DNA of 64,000 bases, taken from positions 1,410,243 through 1,474,242 of the forward strand of contig QRDG01000621.1 in assembly GCA_012064385.1 (NCBI GenBank). Reading direction: 5' to 3'. Position numbers and translations under genes: made by a program. Under the pieces are notes generated by a model that was not told where the DNA came from, did no database searches, and saw only the letters and a list, made by a program, of their open reading frames with translations. The stretch comes from Puccinellia tenuiflora. Its lineage: Eukaryota > Streptophyta > Magnoliopsida > Poales > Poaceae. Every line of letters begins with the position of its first letter. Position 1 is the stretch's first letter. Shown piece by piece: positions 32,823-42,632 of this stretch.

Positions 32823-34647
32823 CTATTCTTCAGGTTCATTAGTATCATTATCATGCTCATTACCACTTTCAGTTTCAGCATCCGAATTAGAGACATCATT
32901 AGGATTATTACTTGTAGGTTCTTTATCAAGTTCCATATTACTAGCTTCTCCTAATTCTTTATGTTTCTTCTTTTTCTTTTTCTTTTTAGGGGAACTAGTA
33001 ATATTATTTTCAACCAGTTGAGATTCTTGTTCAATTCTTTTAGGATGTCCCTCAGGATAAAGAGGATCTTGAGTAGAGATACCTCCTCTAGTTAAAACAC
33101 CACAAGTTTGTTTATTACTTTGTGTAGGAATTCCAGCAAGCAAGTCTTTTTGCACTTTAGTAATTTGTTCAAGTTGAGGTTGGACCATATGAAAATGCTT
33201 AACAAGACCTTTGACATCATTAGCAGTTTTCTCCAAGACAGAATGCAAATTTTTAATAACCATGGTGTTATCATTTAATTGTTCTTGAATTTGCATATTA
33301 AAATGAGTTTGTTTAACAATAAAGTTATCAAATTCATCCAAACACTGACTAGGAGGCTTACTATAGGGAATATCATTAACAGTAAAATTATGAAGAGAGT
33401 GTACCTCTACCATAGGTGGGTGAGTGGTAGGCTCACATAAAGTTTCAATTGGAGGTAAATTCTTCACATCTTCAGCTCTAATACCTTTTTCCTTAATAGA
33501 TCTTTTGGCTTCTTGCATATCTTCTGAGTTTAGGAAGAGCACTCCCCTTTTCTTCGGAGTTGGTAATGGAGGAGGTTCAGGAATGCTCCATTCATCATGA
33601 TTTTTAGCAATCTTAGCCATTAGTTCTTCAGCTTCATCTACAGTCCTTTTCCTAAAAACACAACTAGCACAGCTATCTAGGTATGTCCTAGATTCAACAG
33701 TTAGTCCATTATAAAATATATCATGGAGTTCATTCTTCGGAATATCATGCCCTGGCCGAGCCCTGAGTAATGATCCGAATCTCCCCCCAAGCTTTAGGGA
33801 GATGCTCATCCTCCAATTGTCTGAAATTGAAAATTCTCTGCAAAGCCTCATGCTGCATGTGAGCGGGAAAATATTTTGCAAAGAAAACATCAAGCAATTC
33901 ATGAGGACTTTTTATGGATACATAAGGTAAAGCATTATACCATACTTTGGCATCATCTTTTAATGAGAAAGGAAACAACTTTACTAAATAGTAACGCTGT
34001 ATCTTTTTATCATCAGAAAATAGAAGGCTAAGCGAAGCTAATTTATTCATGTGTTCTACAACATTGTCATCCTTAGTTCCACAAAAAGGATCAGATTCAG
34101 AATTAGATATGAGCGAAAGATCAACATAGAAATTAAAATCATCATCTTTAATGCATATGGGAGAGGTAGCAAACTCAGGATCAGGTGTAAAATAATTCTT
34201 AACAGCATGCTTTTCAAGCAATTTCCTCAAAGCATCAGGATCTTTAGAAGCAGAACAATCCATATATTGTCTAATAAACTCATCATTAACATCAATGTAG
34301 TAATCATCAGGATACCTACTCTCATAATTATATAGATTAGGAGAGCTAACAGGTGTAGTAAGATTTTCATTGAGCATTGTAATTTCTTTAGACCTAGTGA
34401 CAAGAGATTCTAAAAAGGGGCCTAAAGAACCAGCATCATCAAGCACAGCAGAAGCATCATCAAATTCATCAGAAGCAGTAACAGACTCAGAAAGCAAAGC
34501 ATCAACAGTAGGACGAGCGTTCACAGGTGGTGTAAGAAGTTGACTTGAAACAGTAGGTGAATCAAGAGTAGCTTTAGATTTCAGAGCAGTACCTTTCCTT
34601 GTGGTGGAAGGTAGTATTGGAAACTTAGGATCTCGCTTACCCTTCAT
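32823..34647 (-). pseudogene. Gag of the Athila-like element, one frameshift
   Basis: Likely start Met at 34647 (MKGKRDPKFPILPS). The gag core FPFSLKDDAKVWYNALP ... FFAKYFPAHMQHEALQ matches retrotransposon gag (Pfam Retrotrans_gag type). A frame change near 33.77 kb joins to the frame of 33902-32823 (GLTVESRTYLDSCASC, DEAEELMAKIAKNHDEW), continuing to a lysine-rich KKKKKKKKHKELGE and an acidic tail. An in-frame TAG separates it from the protease frame. Located directly downstream (minus strand) of the primer binding site. Confidence 0.82.
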
Positions 34648-34709
34648 GATGAAGAGTAAATTACAGCAGACAGAAAAACTCCCAGGTGAACTTATAAATA
34701 GAGCTATGC

Positions 34710-34727
34710 TCCCCGGCAACGGTGCCA
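34710..34727 (-). other. Primer binding site (tRNA-Asp) of the Athila-like element
   Basis: The plus strand reads tccccggcaacggtgcca, equal to the 3' end of plant tRNA-Asp including CCA with one mismatch (c to t). It is separated from its 5' LTR (56845 onward) only by the inserted Tat element. Confidence 0.8.
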
Positions 34728-34741
34728 GAAAATAGTCTTGA

Positions 34742-35204
34742 TGACGAGGTTTGGACTCGGCAAATCCCTGGGTCGAGTACCCCGGGTTGATTGAGGGGGA
34801 GAGAGATGAGCGCTGGTGATCACGACGGCTAACAGGAGAGGCGTTTTACCCAGGTTCAGGCTCCCGGAGGATAACACCCTACTTCCTGCTTGTCTGGTAT
34901 TGATGTTGAGCGTGGCTACAATGGCGAGATGGGGATCTCGCTAGGGTTTGAGATGGCGGCTATGAGTTGAAGTTAAGCTACCCTAGACGGGGGACCCTCC
35001 CAGCCTTTATATGATAGGCTGGGTCTCGGGTGAACGGTGTCGATGGCACTTACAGGACGATCTGGGCTGATGACCTAACATCGACTATCTTGGGCCGCAC
35101 GTCGTCCTTCTTGGGCCTTCCTTGGACCCTCGCCATAGGGTTGATGGACTTGGCGTGACCCAGGTATCACCACCGTGGGGTAGTCAAAGAGTAACCCCAC
35201 GACA
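34742..35204 (-). repeat. 3' LTR of the Tat-lineage element
   Basis: 463 bp. Next to it (35205-35218) the minus strand reads actcgggggctac, the polypurine tract of grass Tat-lineage elements. A TATA-like tttatatgat is near 35006. Confidence 0.93.
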
Positions 35205-35971
35205 GTAGCCCCCGAGTGCTTAGTCGAATCGTAGAGTCGGGTAAAGGACTCCTTCCTTCTGGGCACGCCACCAGGTTCCTGAAAGGAGCAAATAAAATCG
35301 TCGACTCCGGCCGTTCAGGGCTTATGGAGGATTCCTTAGTCGAAACATCGACTGCAGGGTGAAAACTGCGAGTATTGCTTTGATCGGTGATTTTTCGACT
35401 GCGATTGTTCTGAGTCATTCGGGAGCGCGAACAGCGCTCCCGATGGGAGTAGCCCCCGAGATTAAGCTGAATTGCTTGCAGTTGAGGTTAAACTCAATTT
35501 TTCTTCAGTCGAAAAGCCCGCTCCCGATGGGAGTGAAGAAAGGACTCGAATTGATGGAGTCGCAACTTGCTTTGCGTGACTTACTTTGTACTCGGCCGGT
35601 TTGGCTTACTGCTTAAGTTTATTCAGCTCATGGAGCTTACTGTATTTCTTTTGCACTCGAATGGACTTGTCGAGTCTACTCAGCTCTTAGAGCTTACTGT
35701 ATTTTTGTTGCACTCGAATGAACTGTCCGAGTGCTCCATCAGCCCATTGGCTTACTTGCTACGCCTCCGCAGGTGATGTCAGCGCTGACGTTTTCGGCGC
35801 ACTCTGCATCCGATGGGACGTGACATGGTGGTCCCAGTGTCAGCATTGACTGATCTGACCGTTGGGCGCGAACTTTTCGCGGCGTGATGAAGGCGCCTCG
35901 ATTCCCGCACGTAGTGGGCGGCGTGGGCGGCGACGGTTGGCATCTCTGCGCGAAGTGTAAATGACCAGCGA
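35205..35971 (+). other. Non-coding 3' region of the Tat element, upstream of its antisense ORF
   Basis: Contains a two-copy tandem repeat of about 62 bp (tcagctc-tggagcttactgtatt, near 35620 and 35682) and several gtagcccccgag polypurine-like copies (35205, 35450). It precedes the plus-strand ORF and may hold its promoter; no TATA box was identified. Confidence 0.5.
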
Positions 35972-36704
35972 GTGATCACCTTCATGAGAAACAAGATTGT
36001 TGAGCTCGAGTCGAAGTTGAAGGCTGCCGAGTTGGAGTTGGGGCGCTTGAAGTCACGGCCCGCTGCGCCGTTCTCCCAGCGTGAGGAATTCCTTCTTGGC
36101 CAGATAGACTTGATCAGTCGACAGCTGCAAGGTTGGTCTTCTGGCGCTTTGCTTTGGCTTCTTTATGCTTCCACTGTTCTAAGTGCTGGGTCTTGATGCA
36201 GATGTGAATTCTGACTGGAAAGCCGAGCAGAGTCGAGTGGACGAGCGGGTGGAAAGGGAGGCCGCCCATGACTCACCCGAAGCGCGTACATTTTGGTCGA
36301 ACAAACCCCAAGGGAGTGTACTGGCTAGAATGCTGGATCGCACCTGGCGGGCTGCTTTGCTCCTGGAAGGTTGTAGAAAGACCCTCTTGCAGATCCACAG
36401 GGTGTACTTTCCGCACAACGAGCAGCCTACTGGACTGGCTGCGCTGCTGGAGAGACTCCACGAAGGCAAGGCGTTGAAGGAAGTCGTGCACGCCCAGCTA
36501 GTTGGCGGGGCGAACGTGGCGCTGGCGTACGTTCGAATGCACCGGCCTCATCTTCCCTTGGACAAGGTGCTTGACGGCTTGCCTGGAGCAGATGAGTACG
36601 CCGATACCCTTGCGGCTGCGCGTCAGATGATTCAACAGGTCCAGAACTTCAGTGAGCAACTTGTAGGGCCACTCGATGCGCCAAAGGATGAGCCTGTAGC
36701 GTAA
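35972..36704 (+). CDS. Antisense accessory ORF (aORF) of the Tat element, spliced
   Basis: Runs opposite to gag-pol. Exon 1 (35972-36131) encodes a coiled-coil NKIVELESKLKAAELELGRL; a 70-bp GT-AG intron (36132-36201) joins in frame to 36202-36704, giving RTWRAALLLEGCRKTLLQIH, AYVRMHRPHLPLDKVLDG and a C-terminal QQVQNFSEQLVGPL before TAA at 36702. The product is about 220 residues. Antisense ORFs between integrase and the 3' LTR are known in Tat-lineage elements (Grande, RIRE2 type), often with a 'putative gypsy type transposon' (Pfam Transposase_28) N-terminus; that N-terminal part is not seen here, so the ORF is probably a truncated copy. Splice consensus and continued frame support it as real. 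Function unknown. Confidence 0.6.
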
Positions 36705-36837
36705 GACTACTAGACTGTTGTTGTGTAGCATTAGCTTTTAAAAAATATTTCTCCCAAGTGGGAGCATGAGTGTATGTATGCTGAGGTGGTCGAAGCCTCC
36801 GAGTGAATAAATTGTATCTTGTAGACCTCTGCAAACC

Positions 36838-37865
36838 TGTATGGCGCAGCCCCCGAGCGGATCGAGTGTGGCCAAGGTGTGTCGAGTCAGGCCTGTGCGG
36901 CGCAGCCCCCGAGTGCTTCGAGTGCGGCCGAGGCGTTTTCGAGTCAGACCTGTGCGGCGCAGCCCCCGAGTGCGTCGGGTGCGGCCGAGGTTTTTTGAGT
37001 CAGACCTGTGCGACGCAGCCCCGAGTGCGTCGGGTGCGGCCGAGGCTTTTTGAGTTGGACCTGTGCGGCGCAGCCCCCGAGTGCGTCGGGTGGCGACCTA
37101 GGTTGATTTAGACCTGTACGGCGCAGCCCCCGAGTGGTTCGGGTGGCGGCCGAGGATTTTTCGAGTTAAACCTGTATGGCGCAGCCCCCGAGTGCGTCGG
37201 GTGGCGGCCTAGGTTGACTTAGACCTGTACGGCGCAACCCCCGAGTGATTCGGGTGGCGGCCGAGGACTTTGGGGTTGGACCTGTATGGCGCAGCCCCCG
37301 AGTGCGTCGGGTGGCGGCCTAGGTTGACTTAGACCTGTGCGGCGCAGCCCCCGAGTGATTCGGGTGGCGGCCGAGGATTTTGGGGTTGGACCTGTATGGC
37401 GCAGCCCCCGAGTGGTTCGGGTGGCGGCCTAGGTTGACTTAGACCTATGCGGCGCAGCCCCCGAGTGATTCGGGTGGCGGCCGAGGATTTTGGGATTGGA
37501 CCTGTATGGCGCAGCCCCCGAGTGGTTCGGGTGGCGGCCTAGGTTGACTTAGACCTGTGCGGCGCAGCCCCCGAGTGGTTCGGGTGGCGGCCGAGGATTT
37601 TAGGGTTGGACCTGTATGGCGCAACCCCCGAGTGGTTCGGGTGGCGGCCTAGGTTGACTTAGACCTGTGCGGCGCAGCCCCCGAGTGGTTCGGGTGGCGA
37701 CCGAGGATTTTAGGGTTGGACCTGTATGGCGCAGCCCCCGAGTTGTTCGGGTGGCGGCCTAGGTTGACTTAGACCTGTGCGGCGCAGCCCCCGAGTGGTT
37801 CGGGTGGCGGCCGAGTATTTTCGAGTTGACCTGTATGGCGCAGCCACCGGGTGCATCAGGTGGCG
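36838..37865 (-). repeat. Tandem array of 19 polypurine-tract-like monomers
   Basis: The motif ggcgcagcccccgagtg occurs 19 times from 36841 to 37845. The first units are about 55-60 bp apart; from about 37180 they alternate between two types (ctatggc...gacttagac and ctgtgcgg...gaggatttt) of about 53 and 57 bp, making a 110-bp two-monomer higher-order unit. Read on the element's strand each monomer contains ctcgggggctgcgcc, close to the functional polypurine tract actcgggggctac at 35205. Confidence 0.92.
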
Positions 37866-38052
37866 GCCTAGGTTTATGTTGCTTGCTGATAAAAGTAGAG
37901 GGGAGAGCTTGTTCCTCAAATCACTTTATTGATTTTTGCGAGCAGGCCGCCTCATTAAAACCCTTCCAGTCCCCTCGGGTACCCTGGCGAGGGAAAGAGT
38001 GCGTCTGAAACCTGCCGCTTCTTGACATTGTACTGTTACAAATTGGGGTCGA
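37866..38052 (-). other. Spacer between integrase and tandem array
   Basis: Short non-coding stretch downstream of the Tat integrase stop codon. Nothing further seen. Confidence 0.5.
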
Positions 38053-39410
38053 TCAGGCGTAGAAGCGGCGCAGTTGCGCAACGTTCCACGGGTTGTTGCA
38101 GACTGCCCCCGTCTTCGAGTCCTTCAGGCGGTAAGCTCCGCCGCCGATTGCCTCTGTCACGATGTATGGACCCTCCCACGGGGAGGCAAGTTTGTGCACC
38201 TTCTTCTGCTTGAGACGGAGGACAAGATCACCAGGGACGAACGCTCTGGGCCGCAGTCGCCGCCCGTGATAGTTGCGCAGGTCTTGCTGATACACGGCTG
38301 TGCGGGTAAGGGCGATGTCGCGTGCTTCGTCCAGGGTGTCCATGTCATCTTCGAGTGCTTCTTCTGCATCAGACTCATCGTAGGCCACCACTCGGGGGGC
38401 GTCGAACTTGATGTCGCACGGCAGGACTGCTTCGGCGCCGTACACCATGAAGAATGGCGTGTACTGGATGGATCTGTTTGGCATGGTACGCAGACTCCAC
38501 AGCACTGATGGTAGCTCTTCGACCCAGGCACCTGCAGCGCGCCTCAATGGTACTCGCAGGTGCCTCTTTATGCCCTTGCAGACTAGGCCATTGGCTTTCT
38601 CGACTTGTCCGTTGGACTGCGGGTGCGAGACAGATGCGTAGTTGAGCTTGATGCCTTGGTCAGAGCAGAAGTCTTTGAATTCTTCGGCTTTGAAGTTCGA
38701 GCCGTTGTCGGTGATGATGCTGTGTGGCACACCGAACCTGAAGATGATCGACCTGATGAAGTTAACTGCCGAGGAGGCAGTCGAACTTGTGATGGGCGCG
38801 GCTTCGATCCACTTCGTGAACTTGTCGACTGCCACCAGGAGATGAGTGTGTTCGCCCGGAGAAGACTTCTTGAGTGGACCCACCATGTCGAGCCCCCATT
38901 GAGCGAAGGGCCATGCGAGTGGTATGGTCTTCAGTGCTGATGCTGGTGCGTGCGGCTTGTTGGCGAACTCCTGGCAGCCGATGCATTTCCTCACGAGTTC
39001 TTCTGCGTCTTGCATTGCGGTGGGCCAGTAGAACCCTGCTCGTAGGGCTTTGGCCACCAAGGCTCTCGACTGCTGGCGTGGTGTCCGCCGATGCCGGCGT
39101 GGATCTCGAGTAAGATGGCTTGATCGTCGACTGGGTCGATGCACCTTTGGAGGACTCCTGAGATGCTTCGCTTGTAGAGTTCCCCGTTGATGACGGTGAA
39201 GCCCTTGGAGCGGCGGATGACGCGCTTGGCTTCGACTGGGTTTGCTGGCACCTTCTGATGCAGTATGTAGGCCAGGTATGGGCTTGTCCATGTGGGTTCG
39301 ACCAGCATTACCTCCATGGGTTCCTTCTCCGTGCTGGGTGGGTTGGTGGTGCTCGTTGTCGGTGTAGAGGGTCCCGGCGCAGGTCGGAGCTTGATGGAGC
39401 GTTGCGTGAT
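38053..39410 (-). pseudogene. Integrase of the Tat-lineage element
   Basis: The useful part starts near 39075 where a 1-base frame change joins it to the RNase H frame. It shows the zinc-binding remnant (VRKCIGCQEFAN), the catalytic core with WGLDMVGPL (first Asp), TDNGSNFKAEEF (second Asp) and QSNGQVEKANG (Glu), then the C-terminal GAYRLKDSKTGAVCNNPWN and LRRFYA stop at 38053. The D-D-E residues are intact. The N-terminal part of this open frame (39410-39080) is out of frame with the protein and is not integrase. Confidence 0.85.
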
Positions 39411-39947
39411 GCACTCGAGGAAGACTCCGGGTGGCACCGGTGCTTTGTCTGAGCCGAGGTTTGCGAGGGTGTCAGCTTCCTCGTTGCTCTCACGGCCGAT
39501 GTGCCGCAACTCGCAGCCGTCGAAGGTGCCTTCCAACTGGTTGTATAGGTCCCTGTAGGCTATCATGTTGTCGGCGATGGCGTCACATTGCTTCATGGTT
39601 TGCTGCACGACAAGGTAGGAGTCTCCGTAGATCATGAGGTGAGTGGCGCCGCAGTTTTTGGCCATCCGCATGCCGTGGATTAGGGCTTCGTACTCTGCCT
39701 CGTTGTTGGAGGGTGTTGGGAAGTTCATCTGCAGTACATACTTCAGCTTGTCGCCTTTGGGTGAGATGAGGACGACTCCCGCCCCTGCTGATCTGAACTT
39801 CTTGGACCCGTCGAAGTACATTGTCCATGCGTTGGAGAAGTCGGGTATGTCTGGCAGCTGGGCTTCTATCCACTCTGTGGTGAATTCTGGAAGAACTTGG
39901 GCCTTTATTGCCTTCGGGTGCACATACTTCAGCCCCCAGGGTCCCAA
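38991..39947 (-). pseudogene. Second (archaeal-type) RNase H of the Tat element
   Basis: Contains MYFDGSKKFRSAGAGVVLIS, NNEAEYEALIHGMRMA, GDSYLVVQQTM and ESNEEADTLANLGS: the D-E-D-D set of a type I RNase H in the extra domain that Tat-lineage elements carry between their first RNase H and integrase. It is in the same frame as the reverse transcriptase but cut from it by a TAA at about 39982. The frame is lost after residues GIGGHHASS near 39.08 kb. Confidence 0.85.
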
Positions 39948-39983
39948 CTCAACAACCCACTTGGCGACTCGTCCTGTCGCGGC

Positions 39984-41261
39984 TTAGTTGGTGAGGATGT
40001 CGGAGAGCCCAAAGGAGCTTACCACCGTGATGGGGTGCTCGGAGAAGTAGTGGACGACCTTCCTTGATGTCATGAAGACTCCGTAAGCTAGCTTCTGGTA
40101 GTGCGGGTACCGCTGCTTGGACAAGGTTAGCACCTCGCTGAGGAAGTAGACGGGTCGCTGAACAGGGTGACTGTGCCCTTCTTCTTCTCGTTCGACTACG
40201 AGTACCGTGCTGACCACTCTGTTCGTGGTTGACACGTAGAGGTACAGCGGCTCGTTCTCCAGTGGCGCCACCAGTACTGGAGGAGTCGTGAGGGTTTTCT
40301 TGAGCTTGTCGAACGCGTCTTGCGCTTCCTCTGTCCACTCGAATTTATCCGTCTTTTTCATCAGTTGGTAGAAAGGCAGGGCCTTTTCTCCCAACTTACT
40401 AATGAACCGGCTGAGAGCTGCGACTCGGCCGGCTAGGCGTTGCACTTCATGAAGCTTGGTCGGTGCTGGCATTGCGAGTATGTTTTGCACCTTCTCAGGG
40501 TTGGCTTCGATTCCTCTTGTGGAGACGAGGTACCCGAGCAGTTCTCCGGCTGGCACGCCGAAAACACACTTTTCCGGATTCAGCTTGATCTGATACTCGT
40601 TGAGTGCGGCGAAGACTTTGCGGAGGTCAGCGATTAAACTGTCCTCCGTTCGAGTGGTGACAACTATGTCGTCGACGTAGACTTGGACGATCTGTCCTAT
40701 TAGCTCCTTCAGGCAGGCTTGCATCGTGCGCTGGTATGTGGCTCCAGCGTTCTTCAACCCGAAGGGCATCATCTGGTAGCAGAACACACCATGGGGTGTG
40801 ATAAATGCAGTCTTCTCTTCATCTTCGACTTTCATCCTGATCTGCTGGTACCCGGAGTAGGCGTCCAGGAAGGATAGGCGTGCGCAGCCTGCAGTCGAGT
40901 CGATGATCTGGTCTATCCGCGGGAGCGGGAAGTGGTCCTTGGGGCAGCACTTGTTAATGGCGGTGAAGTCGACGCACATGTGGAGTTTCTTCGTCTTCTT
41001 CTTCTCCACCAGGACCGGGTTCGCTACCCAGTCCGAGTCCTTGATCTCTCGGATGAATCCGGCGTGGAGCAGCCGGTCGATCTCCTTGCTGATGGCGTCT
41101 CGTTTGGAACCCGAAAAGCGTCGCATGGTCTGCTTGACGGGTCTGGCATCCTTGTGGACGCATAAGGAGTGCTCGGCGAATTTCCTGGGTATGCCTGGCA
41201 TGTCAGAAGGTTGCCAGGCGAAGATTTCCCAGTTCTCACGTAGAAACTCGACGAGCGCGCC
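39984..41261 (-). pseudogene. Reverse transcriptase and first RNase H of the Tat element
   Basis: From just after the TAG at 41262: RKFAEHSLCV, LVEKKKTKKLHMCVDFTAIN, HFPLPRIDQIIDS, LSFLDAYSGYQQI, the catalytic YVDDIVV, then the RNase H region LYLYVSTTNRVVSTVL and VYFLSEVLT. Ends at a TAA (about 39981-39983) where a sense codon is expected because the same frame resumes at once with ATGRVAKWVVELG. The first RNase H lacks the usual aspartate (VSTTN in place of D-SxxA), as is typical of Tat elements that rely on the second RNase H. Confidence 0.85.
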
Positions 41262-42623
41262 TTCCTATGTGATAGGCAGGCTTGTCGACACCTTGACTGT
41301 CTTACTCGCGTCCGTCGGGTGGACTTGATGTGTTCTTGTGTCGTCGGTCGTGTTGAAGGCGGAGTCCTTTGCTGGCTTCTTGCGTGGCGGGAAGATGGTT
41401 TTGTCGTTGTCGACTGCCATCATCGCAAGGTGCTCCTCCATTCCGAAGAACTCAGAGATCTCGCTGAATTCGCGGTCGCAGCTGTTGGAGCGGTCGAAGT
41501 CGCCGTGCACCGTGATGACGCCCTTGGGTCCAGGCATCTTGAGCATAAGGTCGGCGTAGTGAGGTATCGCCATGAATCTGGCAAAGGTTGGGCGCCTGAG
41601 TATCGCATGGTATTGCGACTTCCAATCGACTACCTCGAAGTCGATCGCCTCCCTCCGGAAGTTGTCGAGTGTGCCGAAGATGACGTCGAGTGTGATTGTT
41701 CCCATGGGTGTGACTGCTTGCCCTGGTACTATGCCATGGAAGGTGGTATCTGATGTTTTCAAGTTTGTTGTTGGCCTGTTCATCCTTCTGAGGGTGTCGG
41801 CGAAGATAATGTTGATGCCGCTGCCTCCGTCCATGAACACCTTTTTCAAGGTGTAATCCCCGATCAGAGCTTCGACTACCAGAGCGGCGTGCCCGGGTCG
41901 TGGTACCGCAGGCGGGTGATCTGCTCTGGAGAATGTGATTGGTGTCTCTGACCCTCTCAGGTATTCGGGTACTGCAGGTGGACAGGTGACAGCCTGGTAG
42001 ACTTGGCGGGTGATGATCTTCTGGGTCCTGTTTGAAGGGCGCCCCTTCTGTATCATGTTGAGCTGTCCGCGTGCCGCTGGATATGCGTCAGGGGCCTCTT
42101 GCTGCGGCTGCTGCTGCTGATAGAAAGCTCCCGCTGCCTGTGCTGGATTAGCGACTGTAGGCATGAGTACGGGTGATGCTTGGAGAGCCAGCTGCGCGAC
42201 TGGCTGCGCTACGGGTGCTGCCTGGAGAGCCAACTGCGTGGCTGGCTGAGCGACTATCTTCTGCATTGCTTGGTATATCCTGCGTGCCTTTTTGTAGTCC
42301 TTCAACAGGTGGCGGGACCCCCACTTGCCCGTTTCCGGGTTCCTGAACATATGGTGCTTGCATGGTTGCTCCAGCTCTTCCTCCGGAGTCAGCGTGCGCC
42401 TCTGCCACTCTCGTTTGCGGCTCCCGTCGCCGCGGTAGGTGCTGCCACCGCTTCGGTTGAATTGCCCTTGGCTATATTGGCGACTCTGGTCATCGCCGCT
42501 TCGACTATATTGGCGACTGCTGTCGTGTGCCTCATCCTCAAGGGGGGTTTCGAATCCCGCCGCTACTAACTCTATTGAGTCATTGCCGTGGTAACGCGGC
42601 TTCTTCTTCTGGCGTCCTTCCCG
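41262..42623 (-). pseudogene. Protease region of the Tat element
   Basis: The frame is open from the TAG at 42624-42626 to the TAG at 41262-41264, although the first Met is at 42350. It contains an Arg/Gln/Ser-rich linker (SRQYSRSGDDQSRQ), a CxxHxxH-like knuckle remnant (EQPCKHHMF), and the aspartic protease VFMDGGSGINIIF, FHGIVPGQAVTPMG, and YHAILRRPTFARFMAIPH. The catalytic DSG is DGG here. It shares the frame of gag and reverse transcriptase; only stop codons separate them. Confidence 0.82.
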
Positions 42624-42632
42624 CTAGTTGCT

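Noticed and set aside
36838..37865. Regular repeats that could suggest a CRISPR array
   Set aside because: The units are contiguous tandem monomers without unique spacers, lie in the 3' untranslated part of a plant retrotransposon, and match its polypurine tract.
39080..39410. N-terminal 110 residues of the ORF ending at 38053 as part of integrase
   Set aside because: Out of frame with the RNase H/integrase protein; only the part after the frame change near 39.075 kb shows integrase motifs.
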